Source: Bacteroidales bacterium
GTDB lineage: Bacteria > Bacteroidota > Bacteroidia > Bacteroidales > F082
Direction of reading: 5' to 3'
Assembly (NCBI GenBank): GCA_017395365.1
Contig: JAFPUN010000003.1
Location: 354,421 to 418,420, forward strand
DNA length: 64,000 nt
A program made the translations under genes and the position numbers. Of this stretch, positions 50,316 through 58,465 are shown piece by piece. The notes under the pieces are model-generated. The model did not search any database. It saw only the letters and a program-made list of their open reading frames with translations, and was not told the DNA's origin. Position 1 is the stretch's first letter; each line of letters starts with the position of its first letter.

Positions 50316-51603
50316 CATGGAGTGGTGTTTGTCGTTCATTGTTCTGTTTTTCTTAGCGTTGGCTTCATCCCCCGCCTACGCCCAAAAGACCAAAGGCAAA
50401 TCGAAGAAGCAACTGCAAAGCGAAATCACGACCTTGCAAAACGAGATTTCGACCGCCAACCAATTGCTGAAAAAAACCACCAAAGACAAAGAGATGACAT
50501 TGAATGAAGTCAACCTCCTGGACAAAAAAATCAAGCAACGCGAAAAACTCATCAAGGCCTACAACGAACAAATCGCCGTTCTCGACGAAGAAATCCAAAC
50601 AGGACAAAGCACCATCAAGGCGCTCAATTCCGACCTCTCCAAACTGCAGAAGGAATATGCCAAGATGGTCACCTTCGCCAACAAAAACCGTAGCCATTAC
50701 GACCGCCTGGGCTTCATCTTCGCTTCAAAAGACTTCAACCAAGCCTTCAGCCGCCTGCGCTATATACGCGAGTTCAGCGATGCCCGCAAAGTGAAGATGG
50801 AACAAATCAGTTCCACCCAACGGCAAATCAGCAAAACCGTGGAAGCCAGCCAACAAGCCCGCGAGGAACAAAACACCTTGCTGAAAGACGAGAAAACACA
50901 GCAAGAGGCCATGAAGTCAGAGAAGGATGACCTCAACAAACAAGTGGCCAACCTCAAGAAAAAGGAAGGCAACATCCAACAGGACATCAAGAACAAGCAA
51001 CAACAGGCACAAAAACTGCAAAAAGCCATCGACGACATCATCGCCGAAGAGATTAGAAAAGCCAACGAAGAAGCCGAAAGAAAGCGTAGGGAGGAAGAAA
51101 AAAAGAACGCCAACAAAGGCAAGACCACAACCACCACGCCAGCACCCAAGGAAAAAGGCATGGCCTTGACACCCGCCGAGAAGACCTTGTCGACCAACTT
51201 CGTCAGCAACAAAGGCAAACTGCCTTGGCCCGTGGAACGCGGCGTGATCTCTTCGTCCTATGGCAAACACGCATCGGTGGTCTCCAGCAAAGTCACGGTG
51301 ACCAACAACGGTATCGACATCGCCACCACCGAAGGCGCCAAAGCCCGCGCCGTCTTCGATGGCGAAGTCACCAGCGTCACCAAACTGACCGGTGCCAACA
51401 CGGTGGTCATCATCCGTCACGGCGAATACTTCACGGTTTATTCCAACCTCGAAAACGTCAACGTGAAACGCGGCGACAAGGTGAAGACCAAGCAAAACAT
51501 CGGTATGGTACACACCAACAAAAACGAAGGCAAGACCGAACTGCATTTCGAGCTATTGAAAGAACAAGCACGACAGAACCCAGCAAATTGGCTATCACAA
51601 TGA
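50296..51603 (+). CDS. EnvC-like murein hydrolase activator with degenerate LytM domain
   Basis: About 435 residues. The signal peptide (CLSFIVLFFLALASSPAYAQ) is followed by a long coiled coil (residues ~30-260, for example KSKKQLQSEITTLQNEIS) and a C-terminal LytM/M23 domain (~310-435: LPWPVERGVISSSYG...). Active LytM enzymes carry HxxxD and HxH zinc ligands; here the first ligand region reads VTNNGIDIA and lacks its histidine, although LHFELL retains the last. This loss is typical of EnvC, which activates amidases rather than cutting peptidoglycan. It should act in the periplasm at division sites. The start lies in the palindromic element at 50214-50315, or at 50317. Confidence 0.85.
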   Translation: MCLRHEGMEWCLSFIVLFFLALASSPAYAQKTKGKSKKQLQSEITTLQNEISTANQLLKKTTKDKEMTLNEVNLLDKKIKQREKLIKAYNEQIAVLDEEIQTGQSTIKALNSDLSKLQKEYAKMVTFANKNRSHYDRLGFIFASKDFNQAFSRLRYIREFSDARKVKMEQISSTQRQISKTVEASQQAREEQNTLLKDEKTQQEAMKSEKDDLNKQVANLKKKEGNIQQDIKNKQQQAQKLQKAIDDIIAEEIRKANEEAERKRREEEKKNANKGKTTTTTPAPKEKGMALTPAEKTLSTNFVSNKGKLPWPVERGVISSSYGKHASVVSSKVTVTNNGIDIATTEGAKARAVFDGEVTSVTKLTGANTVVIIRHGEYFTVYSNLENVNVKRGDKVKTKQNIGMVHTNKNEGKTELHFELLKEQARQNPANWLSQ

Positions 51604-51944
51604 AAAGTAACATAAATAGAAGAGGGTGTTTTAAATCCCCCCTGCCCCCCTTAAAAGGGGGACAGTCCCCCTCTGTGAGGGGGCAAGGGGGAGTAAAAAC
51701 AATCCTAATCCTAGCATTTATCCTTACCACGGTTCTCATGTCTTCCTGTAAGACCAAAGAAGTGCCAGGCCGTCGCCGTACACCCCGCCACTGCAACACC
51801 TGCACCAAATGGAGCTATGCCCCTCAAATAGAAAGCATGGATACATTCGCATTTCCGTCTATGTCATACCGACCGACGAAGGAGGGAGTGTATCTAGGGA
51901 CGGAAAGACATGGTACAACATGCAGACAAAAACCATCGATTTGA
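51600..51944 (+). CDS. Small lipoprotein with palindromic insertion before the signal helix
   Basis: 114 residues. The start overlaps the EnvC-like stop codon (ATGA), so translation is coupled. After MKSNINRRGCFK comes a 57-bp G/C-rich palindrome that encodes residues 13-31 (PLPPLKGGQ, PSVRGQGG), then the signal helix VKTILILAFILTTVLMSSC with a clear lipobox (C50 approximately). The mature part starts KTKEVPGRRRTPRHCNTC and holds a possible metal-binding CxxC. Such small lipoproteins are common in Bacteroidales; no function is known. The inserted segment separates the natural N-terminus from the signal helix, yet the frame is kept. It could also start inside the element. Confidence 0.65.
   Translation: MKSNINRRGCFKSPLPPLKGGQSPSVRGQGGVKTILILAFILTTVLMSSCKTKEVPGRRRTPRHCNTCTKWSYAPQIESMDTFAFPSMSYRPTKEGVYLGTERHGTTCRQKPSI
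51636..51692. repeat. TCCCCCCTGCCCCC palindromic repeat inside a lipoprotein gene
   Basis: A 57-bp palindrome: TCCCCCCTGCCCCC faces GGGGGCAAGGGGGA, with two inner hairpins (CCCCCTTAAAAGGGGG and CCCCCTCTGTGAGGGGG). It spans exactly 19 codons of the lipoprotein at 51600-51944. Confidence 0.88.
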
Positions 51945-51957
51945 CATTTGCTGAACG

Positions 51958-52575
51958 ATGAAACCAGAAGAACTCGAACTGCTGAAACGCTATTTTCCCG
52001 ATACAGCGGTGACGACGGTGGGAGAGATGTTCACACAGCGCCGTTTCAAGCTGCATTTCAAACGACCAAGAACCTCCAAACTGGGCGACTTCCGCCCACC
52101 GAGAACGAAAAACGGCATCTGTTCCATCACCCTGAACCTGGATTTGAACCCCTACCAAATGCTCATCACTTATGTGCACGAAGTGGCACATTACGATGTG
52201 TATCAACAACATGGCTCGCGAGTAGTGAAACCCCACGGGACCGAATGGCAAAACCAATTTGCAACGCTTCTGAAGCCTTTGATGACCGAAAACGTTTTTC
52301 CACAAGATGTGCTTGATGCCCTCCAAAAGCATCTGCAACACATCAAGGCGAGCAGCACCGCCGACCAAAACCTGCAACGCGTACTGCACCAATACGACAA
52401 AAACGCCAATACCGCCAACACACTGGAAAGCCTGCCTGCCGGCTCACGCTTCGCTACCAAAAACGGCCTCGTCTTCCAAAAAGGCGAAAAACAACGCACG
52501 CGTTTTAAGTGCTATTGCGAAAGCAACGGACGTTGGTATTTCGTCTCGGCATTGGCAGAAGTCCAACCATTATAG
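51958..52575 (+). CDS. SprT-like metallopeptidase-domain protein
   Basis: 205 residues. The zinc motif HEVAH is at 74-78, with the third-ligand area around GSRVVKPHGTEWQNQF, as in SprT-like proteins (related to SPRTN). SprT family proteins in eukaryotes repair DNA-protein crosslinks; bacterial roles are mostly unknown. The C-terminal part contains FKCYCESNGRWYFVSALAEVQPL, a possible zinc-binding tail. No signal peptide, so cytoplasmic. It follows the small lipoprotein gene by 13 bases. Confidence 0.85.
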   Translation: MKPEELELLKRYFPDTAVTTVGEMFTQRRFKLHFKRPRTSKLGDFRPPRTKNGICSITLNLDLNPYQMLITYVHEVAHYDVYQQHGSRVVKPHGTEWQNQFATLLKPLMTENVFPQDVLDALQKHLQHIKASSTADQNLQRVLHQYDKNANTANTLESLPAGSRFATKNGLVFQKGEKQRTRFKCYCESNGRWYFVSALAEVQPL

Positions 52576-52668
52576 GTTTTTACGGAAAGAACATGTGTTT
52601 TTTTCTGGATTGGCAAAAGATTCCAAAAAATGTCGTAATATTGCAATCTTAATAACCTTGTCTGTCCT

Positions 52669-54582
52669 ATGCGAAAGATTATTACACGTATTTGTAATTT
52701 TATCTTTGGAAAACATAAAAACAACACACTGCCCCGATATTGGATCCTAACCGTAGATATGGTGATTGTGGTCCTGGCTTATGTCGTGGCCATTTTGATG
52801 TTGTATTTCAGAGACATCAGCGCATCTACCTTCGATTGGAGCCGTATCTGGTTAGTACCTGTGATTTATTTTTTGGCATTCCTCATCAGTAAAACCTACG
52901 ATGGAATGCTTCGTTATTCTGGATTTAATGATATCGAAAAGATTTTCTATGCTTGCACGGGTGCACTGTCTTTCTTGATTATCAGCAAGTTGGTCATCCG
53001 ACAATTCTCCCCTCAATTGGCGACCGACCTTTATCCCCGTTATGTGACCCTCATCTACCATTATCTCATCACCATGGTGGTGATGATTATTATGCGGTTT
53101 TCCATCAGGCGGCTGTATAACGAAGTCTACAAGAATGTGGCCGACAAAATGAACACGATTATTTACGGTGCGGGCGACGGTGGCACGATGCTAATGCGCA
53201 CATTGAGTCAAGACACAAACTCGAAATTCAGAATTAAGGCTTTTGTCGACGACAATCCCAAACGTGTCGGCACCCAGATTAATACCATCAAGATTTACTC
53301 TCCCAAGGTGGCCATGACCCCCGAATTCATCGAAAAATTCGACATCGATGTGATGATCGTGGCCATCCCCAGCCTGTCACAAGAACGCAACAAGGAAATC
53401 ATCGAACAAGGACTGGCGCTCAACCTCATCGTGAAGTCGATTCCCGCTTTCGACAAATGGGTTGACGGCAAACTTTCGACCAGCCAAATTCAAGACATCA
53501 AAATTGAAGACCTCTTGGGCCGCAAACCCATCATCTTGGGCAAGAGCAATGTCATCCGTGAAATCAACGAGAAAGTGGTGCTCGTCACCGGCGCCGCCGG
53601 CTCCATCGGCAGCGAGATCTGCCGCCAGGTAATGCACTACAACCCCACTAAACTCGTCATGCTCGACCAAGCCGAGTCGCCGCTCTATGACTTCCAGTTC
53701 GAGATGAACAACACGCCTGATTTCACGAATATGAAAGACCGCATGGCTTTTGTCATCACCAACGTGAAAGACCCCGTGCGCATGAGAGAGGTATTTGAGA
53801 TGTATCATCCACAGGTGGTGTTTCATGCAGCAGCCTACAAACATGTGCCTTTCATGGAGGAGAACGCCTACGAGGCCGTGTTTGTCAACGTGTTCGGCAC
53901 CAAGCTTGTGGCCGACTTGGCCATTGAATATGGTGTTGAGAAGTTCGTGATGATCTCGACCGACAAAGCAGTCAACCCGACCAATGTGATGGGAGCCACC
54001 AAACGCATCGCCGAGATTTATACGCAAAGCCGACAGGGACAAACCAAGTTCATCACGACACGATTCGGCAATGTGCTGGGATCCAATGGTTCCGTAGTAC
54101 CGTTGTTCCGCAAACAGATCGATCAAGGCGGGCCCATCACCGTCACCGACCGTCGCATCACACGCTATTTCATGACCATCCCCGAAGCCTGCAGCCTGGT
54201 ACTCGAAGCCGGCTCCATCGGCGAAGGCGGCGATATCTTTGTCTTCGACATGGGTGAAAAAGTCAAGATTTGGGATTTGGCAGAGAAGATGCGTAAGCTG
54301 GCCCACCGACCCGAAATAGAAATCATCGAGACCGGACTCCGACCTGGCGAAAAACTCTACGAAGAAGTACTGGCCAACGAAGAGAATACCATCAAGACCG
54401 AAAACGAAAAGATCATGCATGCCATCGTGCGCAAATATGAAACCGCAGAGGTGGATCACATGATAGAACAGCTCCATGTCGAACTGGAGACCTGCGACCC
54501 AATGAAGATCGTGGCCCAAATGAAGGTCATCGTGCCTGAGTTCAAAAGCAACAACAGCGTTTTTAGCCAGCTAGACCATTAA
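52669..54582 (+). CDS. FlaA1/CapD-type UDP-sugar 4,6-dehydratase/epimerase with membrane domain
   Basis: 637 residues. Four N-terminal helices (~20-130) precede a CoA-binding-like Rossmann domain (TIIYGAGDGGTMLMRTL) and a second SDR domain with the NAD motif GAAGSIGSEICRQ near residue 305. STDKAVNPTNVMGATKR marks the active site (Thr/Asp/Lys and Lys in ATKR), as in PglF and WbpM. It would convert UDP-GlcNAc to a 4-keto-6-deoxy sugar at the inner membrane, an early step of surface polysaccharide, glycan or glycoprotein synthesis. It opens the polysaccharide region. The gap upstream (52576-52668) contains a TAATATTG promoter-like motif only. Confidence 0.9.
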   Translation: MRKIITRICNFIFGKHKNNTLPRYWILTVDMVIVVLAYVVAILMLYFRDISASTFDWSRIWLVPVIYFLAFLISKTYDGMLRYSGFNDIEKIFYACTGALSFLIISKLVIRQFSPQLATDLYPRYVTLIYHYLITMVVMIIMRFSIRRLYNEVYKNVADKMNTIIYGAGDGGTMLMRTLSQDTNSKFRIKAFVDDNPKRVGTQINTIKIYSPKVAMTPEFIEKFDIDVMIVAIPSLSQERNKEIIEQGLALNLIVKSIPAFDKWVDGKLSTSQIQDIKIEDLLGRKPIILGKSNVIREINEKVVLVTGAAGSIGSEICRQVMHYNPTKLVMLDQAESPLYDFQFEMNNTPDFTNMKDRMAFVITNVKDPVRMREVFEMYHPQVVFHAAAYKHVPFMEENAYEAVFVNVFGTKLVADLAIEYGVEKFVMISTDKAVNPTNVMGATKRIAEIYTQSRQGQTKFITTRFGNVLGSNGSVVPLFRKQIDQGGPITVTDRRITRYFMTIPEACSLVLEAGSIGEGGDIFVFDMGEKVKIWDLAEKMRKLAHRPEIEIIETGLRPGEKLYEEVLANEENTIKTENEKIMHAIVRKYETAEVDHMIEQLHVELETCDPMKIVAQMKVIVPEFKSNNSVFSQLDH

Positions 54583-54588
54583 TCTGCA

Positions 54589-57500
54589 ATGTATACCTTA
54601 CTGACCGACCCGCTCCACCGCATTGCCTATGCTACCGATGCCTCGGCCTATCGCGAGGTACCCCAAGGCGTTGCCTTCCCTGAAAACGAGCAAGACATCG
54701 TCTATCTCATCCAAGAAGCCCAGCAACGGAATACCCATCTCATCCCTCGAGCTGGTGGCACTTCTATCGCGGGACAGGTGGTAGGCAATGGTATTGTGGT
54801 CGACATCAGCAAGCATTTCAAGAAAATCTTGGAAGTCAACGCCGAAGAACGGTGGGCAAGGGTGCAACCCGGTGTCGTCCTCGACGAACTCAACCTCGCC
54901 TTGGCACCCTACGGCCTCTTCTTCAGCCCCGAGACCTCCACTAGCAACCGCTGCTGCATCGGTGGCATGTTCGGCAACAATTCCTGTGGATCGCATTCCC
55001 TCGTCTATGGAAGCACCCGCCACCATGTGTTGGAAGCCCGAGGCGTGCTCTGCGACGGCAGCATCGAAGTGTTCAAGACCTACACCATCAAGGAACTGGA
55101 GGAAAGGTTTGGCAATCGCTTTTGGGAAAACGAAGCCGACACATTAATCCAAGACATATATTCACAACTTATTAATTGGGCCTTGGATGACGAGACAGTC
55201 CGACTCATTGAGGAAAACTATCCCGACAAGAGCCTTCGTCGACGCTCGTGCGGCTATGCTATCGACGAAGTCATCGAAGACCTACACCATACCGAAAAAC
55301 CGCTTGAGCAACGCACCATCAACCTCTGTAAAGTGTTGGCAGGCAGCGAAGGCACCTTGGCCTTCATCACCGAAATCAAAGTCGACCTCGACCCCTTGCC
55401 TCCCAAAGAGAAAATGGTGGTGTGTGCCCATTGCGACACTTTGCAAAAGAGTTTCTTGGGCAACCTGGTTGCCTTGCAGTTCCATCCCTCCGCCGTCGAA
55501 CTGATGGACCGCAACATCTTGGAACTCAGCAAACAGAACGTCGAGCAACAGAAAAACCGTTTCTTTGTGCAAGGCAACCCCGCTGCCATCCTCATCATCG
55601 AGTTGAGAGGTGAGACCCGCGAAGAAATCGATGCCGTAGCCGACCAATTGGAAAAAGCATTGATAGAGAATGACGCGCATCTGGTCTATGCCTGTTCACG
55701 CGTCTACGGCGCCGAAATCTCCAAGGTGTGGAGTTTGCGTAAGGCAGGCTTGGGCCTGATCACCGGCATGAAAGGTGACGCCAAACCCATCGGTGTCATC
55801 GAAGACACGGCGGTAGCACCAGAAAAACTGCCTGACTATATGGCCGACTTCGCGCAAATGCTTGACAACCTCGGCTTGAGTTGTGTCTATCATGCCCATA
55901 TTAGCACAGGCGAGCTTCACCTGAGACCCATCATCAATATCAAGGATGCGGAAGGGAAACGCAAATTCCGTGAGGTGGCCTACCAGACGGCTTTATTGGT
56001 CAAGAAATACAAGGGTTCGCTCAGCGGCGAACACGGCGACGGCAGGCTGCGCGGCGAGTTCATCCAACTCATGTATGGCGACGAGGTCTACGCCTTGATG
56101 CAAGACCTAAAAAAATGCTGGGATCCCGAGCAAGTCTTCAACCTGCACAAAATCGTTGACACTTTGCCTATGGACAGCATGTTGCATTTTGAGGTGGGGC
56201 AACAATATGCTATTGAAAAGGAGCTAAAATCTTCGGCCCTTCGACAGGCTCAGGGACCTCAGGGTTCAGGGGCCTGTACCTACTACAATTGGAAGGCAGC
56301 CTTCGACGAATGCAAGGTGGAAGGTGCCACGGGAGCAAAGACACAACTCCATGCCCTGATGTGCAGCATTGAACAGTGTAACGGCGCCGGCGACTGCCGT
56401 AAGTCGAACCTGATGGGCGGCACACTTTGTCCCGCATTCAAGGTGAGCGGCGACGAGACCAAGGCCACTCGTGCCCGTGCCAATGTGCTGCGCGAAATCT
56501 TGACGAGAGGGTGGGAGAGTGAGGCCTTCACACAAGCGCTCAACAAAGACAAAAGCATCCTGAAATCGGAGGAATTGGCCGAAGTGTTGGACAGCTGTTT
56601 GGCTTGCAAAGGCTGCCGCAGCGAATGTCCTTCCAACGTCGACATGACACGCCTGCGCTCCGAAATCCTCCAACACAAATACGACGTCAGCGGCATGCCT
56701 TTGCGCTCCTTTGCCGTGTCGTGGATGGCCACAGTGGAGCAATTGGGGCACATTGTTTGGCCGATCTACAACTTCTTTGCCTCATGGAATTTCTCTTCCA
56801 ACATCATCAAACGCATCATCAAGTTCTCGACTGAGAGAGACATTCCGACCCTGAGCCGCGTGACGATGCGCAAAGCGGTCAAAAAGGAATGTCGCCGACA
56901 CCACGGACAGGCCACCAAAGGCAAAGTCTACCTCTTCGCTGACGAGTTCACCAACTTCCAAGAAGCCGAACTAGGATTGACCTTCGCCAAACTCCTCATA
57001 CGTCTAGGGTATGAGGTAGAGGTCCCGAAACATGTGGAAAGCGGTCGCGCTGCTATGTCGAAAGGTAACCTCAAGTTGGCAAAAAAGTTCGCATTAAAAA
57101 ATGTCAACCTGCTAAAGGACAAGATATCAGAACAAACACCCTTGGTCGGCATAGAACCTTCGTGCATCCTCAGTTTCCGCGATGAATACCCCGACTTGGT
57201 GCCAGCCGAGCTGCGCCCACAAGCCCAACAACTAGGACGCAACGCCCTCCTCTTCGACGAGTTCATCATACGTGAAGTGGCCGCTGGGCGCATCAGCCCT
57301 GATGATTTCAAAGCCGATGCGGTGGAGATCTGGCTCCACGGCCATTGCCATCAAAAAGCCTTGGTGGGCACGGAAAAGACCGTTGCTGCCTTCAAATTAC
57401 TTGCAGGCACCCAAGTGCATGTCATCCCTAGTGGCTGCTGCGGTATGGCAGGTTCGTTCGGCTATGAAAAAGAACACTACAAAACCTCGTTGGCCATCGG

Positions 57501-57666
57501 CGAGATGGTCCTCTTCCCCACCATCCGCAAGGCTATGGACAACAAGAACAACAGTGTCCCGACCATCGTCTCGGCACCTGGCACTTCTTGCCGGCAGCAG
57601 ATCCTCGACGGCACAGGCGTACATGCCGTTCACCCCATCGAAATCCTCTATCGTTGGGCGAAATAA
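54589..57666 (+). CDS. FAD-linked oxidase fused to Fe-S (CCG-domain) subunit, D-lactate/glycolate dehydrogenase type
   Basis: 1025 residues. The FAD-binding type 4 domain (~25-260: HLIPRAGGTSIAGQVVGNGIVVDIS) is followed by the FAD-oxidase C domain (~270-520), a linker and an iron-sulfur half: CSIEQCNGAGDCRKSN (~591-606), CLACKGCRSECPS (~671-683), then two CCG modules (EPSCILSFRDEYPDL; GCCGMAGSFGYEK). This is the fused GlcD-GlcF / Dld arrangement that oxidises D-lactate or another 2-hydroxy acid and passes electrons to quinone. Between the two halves, bases ~56237-56270 (residues ~550-560) hold the dispersed repeat CCTTCGACAGGCTCAGGG in frame. Its location among polysaccharide genes may be chance. 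Confidence 0.88.
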   Translation: MYTLLTDPLHRIAYATDASAYREVPQGVAFPENEQDIVYLIQEAQQRNTHLIPRAGGTSIAGQVVGNGIVVDISKHFKKILEVNAEERWARVQPGVVLDELNLALAPYGLFFSPETSTSNRCCIGGMFGNNSCGSHSLVYGSTRHHVLEARGVLCDGSIEVFKTYTIKELEERFGNRFWENEADTLIQDIYSQLINWALDDETVRLIEENYPDKSLRRRSCGYAIDEVIEDLHHTEKPLEQRTINLCKVLAGSEGTLAFITEIKVDLDPLPPKEKMVVCAHCDTLQKSFLGNLVALQFHPSAVELMDRNILELSKQNVEQQKNRFFVQGNPAAILIIELRGETREEIDAVADQLEKALIENDAHLVYACSRVYGAEISKVWSLRKAGLGLITGMKGDAKPIGVIEDTAVAPEKLPDYMADFAQMLDNLGLSCVYHAHISTGELHLRPIINIKDAEGKRKFREVAYQTALLVKKYKGSLSGEHGDGRLRGEFIQLMYGDEVYALMQDLKKCWDPEQVFNLHKIVDTLPMDSMLHFEVGQQYAIEKELKSSALRQAQGPQGSGACTYYNWKAAFDECKVEGATGAKTQLHALMCSIEQCNGAGDCRKSNLMGGTLCPAFKVSGDETKATRARANVLREILTRGWESEAFTQALNKDKSILKSEELAEVLDSCLACKGCRSECPSNVDMTRLRSEILQHKYDVSGMPLRSFAVSWMATVEQLGHIVWPIYNFFASWNFSSNIIKRIIKFSTERDIPTLSRVTMRKAVKKECRRHHGQATKGKVYLFADEFTNFQEAELGLTFAKLLIRLGYEVEVPKHVESGRAAMSKGNLKLAKKFALKNVNLLKDKISEQTPLVGIEPSCILSFRDEYPDLVPAELRPQAQQLGRNALLFDEFIIREVAAGRISPDDFKADAVEIWLHGHCHQKALVGTEKTVAAFKLLAGTQVHVIPSGCCGMAGSFGYEKEHYKTSLAIGEMVLFPTIRKAMDNKNNSVPTIVSAPGTSCRQQILDGTGVHAVHPIEILYRWAK
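56237..56270. repeat. CCCTTCGACAGGCTCAGGG repeat in coding sequence
   Basis: A dispersed repeat string (known to me from many bacterial genomes) followed by CCTCAGGGTTCAGGGGCC. It falls exactly in the linker between the flavin and Fe-S halves of the fused dehydrogenase and keeps the frame, adding about 11 residues (ALRQAQGPQGS). Confidence 0.75.
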
Positions 57667-57698
57667 ACAATCCTTTTCCGCGTTCTCTAAAAAAGCAG

Positions 57699-57706
57699 TA
57701 TCTTTG
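57699..57706 (+). promoter_or_regulatory. -7 promoter element for the DUF3298 gene
   Basis: TATCTTTG followed by CCACG matches TAnnTTTG and lies 26 bases before the start codon; TTTTCCG about 20 bases upstream could serve as -33. Confidence 0.5.
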
Positions 57707-57731
57707 CCACGTTAATTAATAAATATTTGTC

Positions 57732-58463
57732 ATGAAAAAACTACTCTTCCCTATCGCGATGCTTCTTTTAATCGTTGCGGGCTGCCAGCCTAAGGACCCT
57801 AACGAAGTTGAAGTTGAAACCTATACATTGTGCGACAGCGTTTTTATCGAGAGTGAGTATAGCGAAGGCTATTCCCGCTTCAATGTCAGCCTCGACCTGC
57901 CAGTCACCAAAAACAAGACCCTGAAGCAAAACATCTTGCATTGGATGCTCTCCGACGAAACGGAAGACCATGTCGGCTACCTGCAGTCGATGAGGGATGA
58001 TTTCTTTGAGGAAGACGGCAGCGAACCTCGCTCGGAATACGAAGAAAACTACACCTTGTCGGAACAAACCGACAAATACGTCACCTACACCACTGAGGGC
58101 TATCTCTATACGGGCGGTGCCCATGAGATGCCTTGGTATAATGGCACCACTTTTAGCAAAATCGATGGCAGTATCGTAGGCTATGACTTATTTGAAGAAC
58201 CAGAAAAACTCATTGATCTGATAGCAGAAAATATTGAAATACAATATTTTGAAAAATTGGAGAAAGAGGATTTGTTTTTGGAATTCGAAGAAATAACCGC
58301 TCTGCCCAACAACGAACCTTGGATCGAAACCGACAGCGTGGTGTTTTGCTTTGAGCCTTACGAAATCGCCTCTTTTTCCGCCGGAATGCCTTTATGCAAA
58401 ATCGCACTCACTGACTTGAAACCTTATTTGAGCGAGAAAGGCAAAAGTCTATTAAACGATTGA
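57732..58463 (+). CDS. DUF3298/DUF4163-type lipoprotein
   Basis: 243 residues. The lipobox LLLIVAGC gives the lipid cysteine near residue 18. The N-terminal half fits DUF4163 (FIESEYSEGYSRFNVSLDLP...), and YTTEGYLYTGGAHEMPWYNGTTFSKIDGSIVGYDLFEE is the diagnostic DUF3298 stretch (Y.GGAH), ending LCKIALTDLKPYLSEKGKSLL. RsiV-like proteins share this fold and bind lysozyme in firmicutes; here, as a lipoprotein without sigma-factor partner, it probably binds glycan or a protein in the periplasm. The stop overlaps the region directly before the mannose-1-phosphate guanylyltransferase start. Confidence 0.82.
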   Translation: MKKLLFPIAMLLLIVAGCQPKDPNEVEVETYTLCDSVFIESEYSEGYSRFNVSLDLPVTKNKTLKQNILHWMLSDETEDHVGYLQSMRDDFFEEDGSEPRSEYEENYTLSEQTDKYVTYTTEGYLYTGGAHEMPWYNGTTFSKIDGSIVGYDLFEEPEKLIDLIAENIEIQYFEKLEKEDLFLEFEEITALPNNEPWIETDSVVFCFEPYEIASFSAGMPLCKIALTDLKPYLSEKGKSLLND

Positions 58464-58465
58464 AA

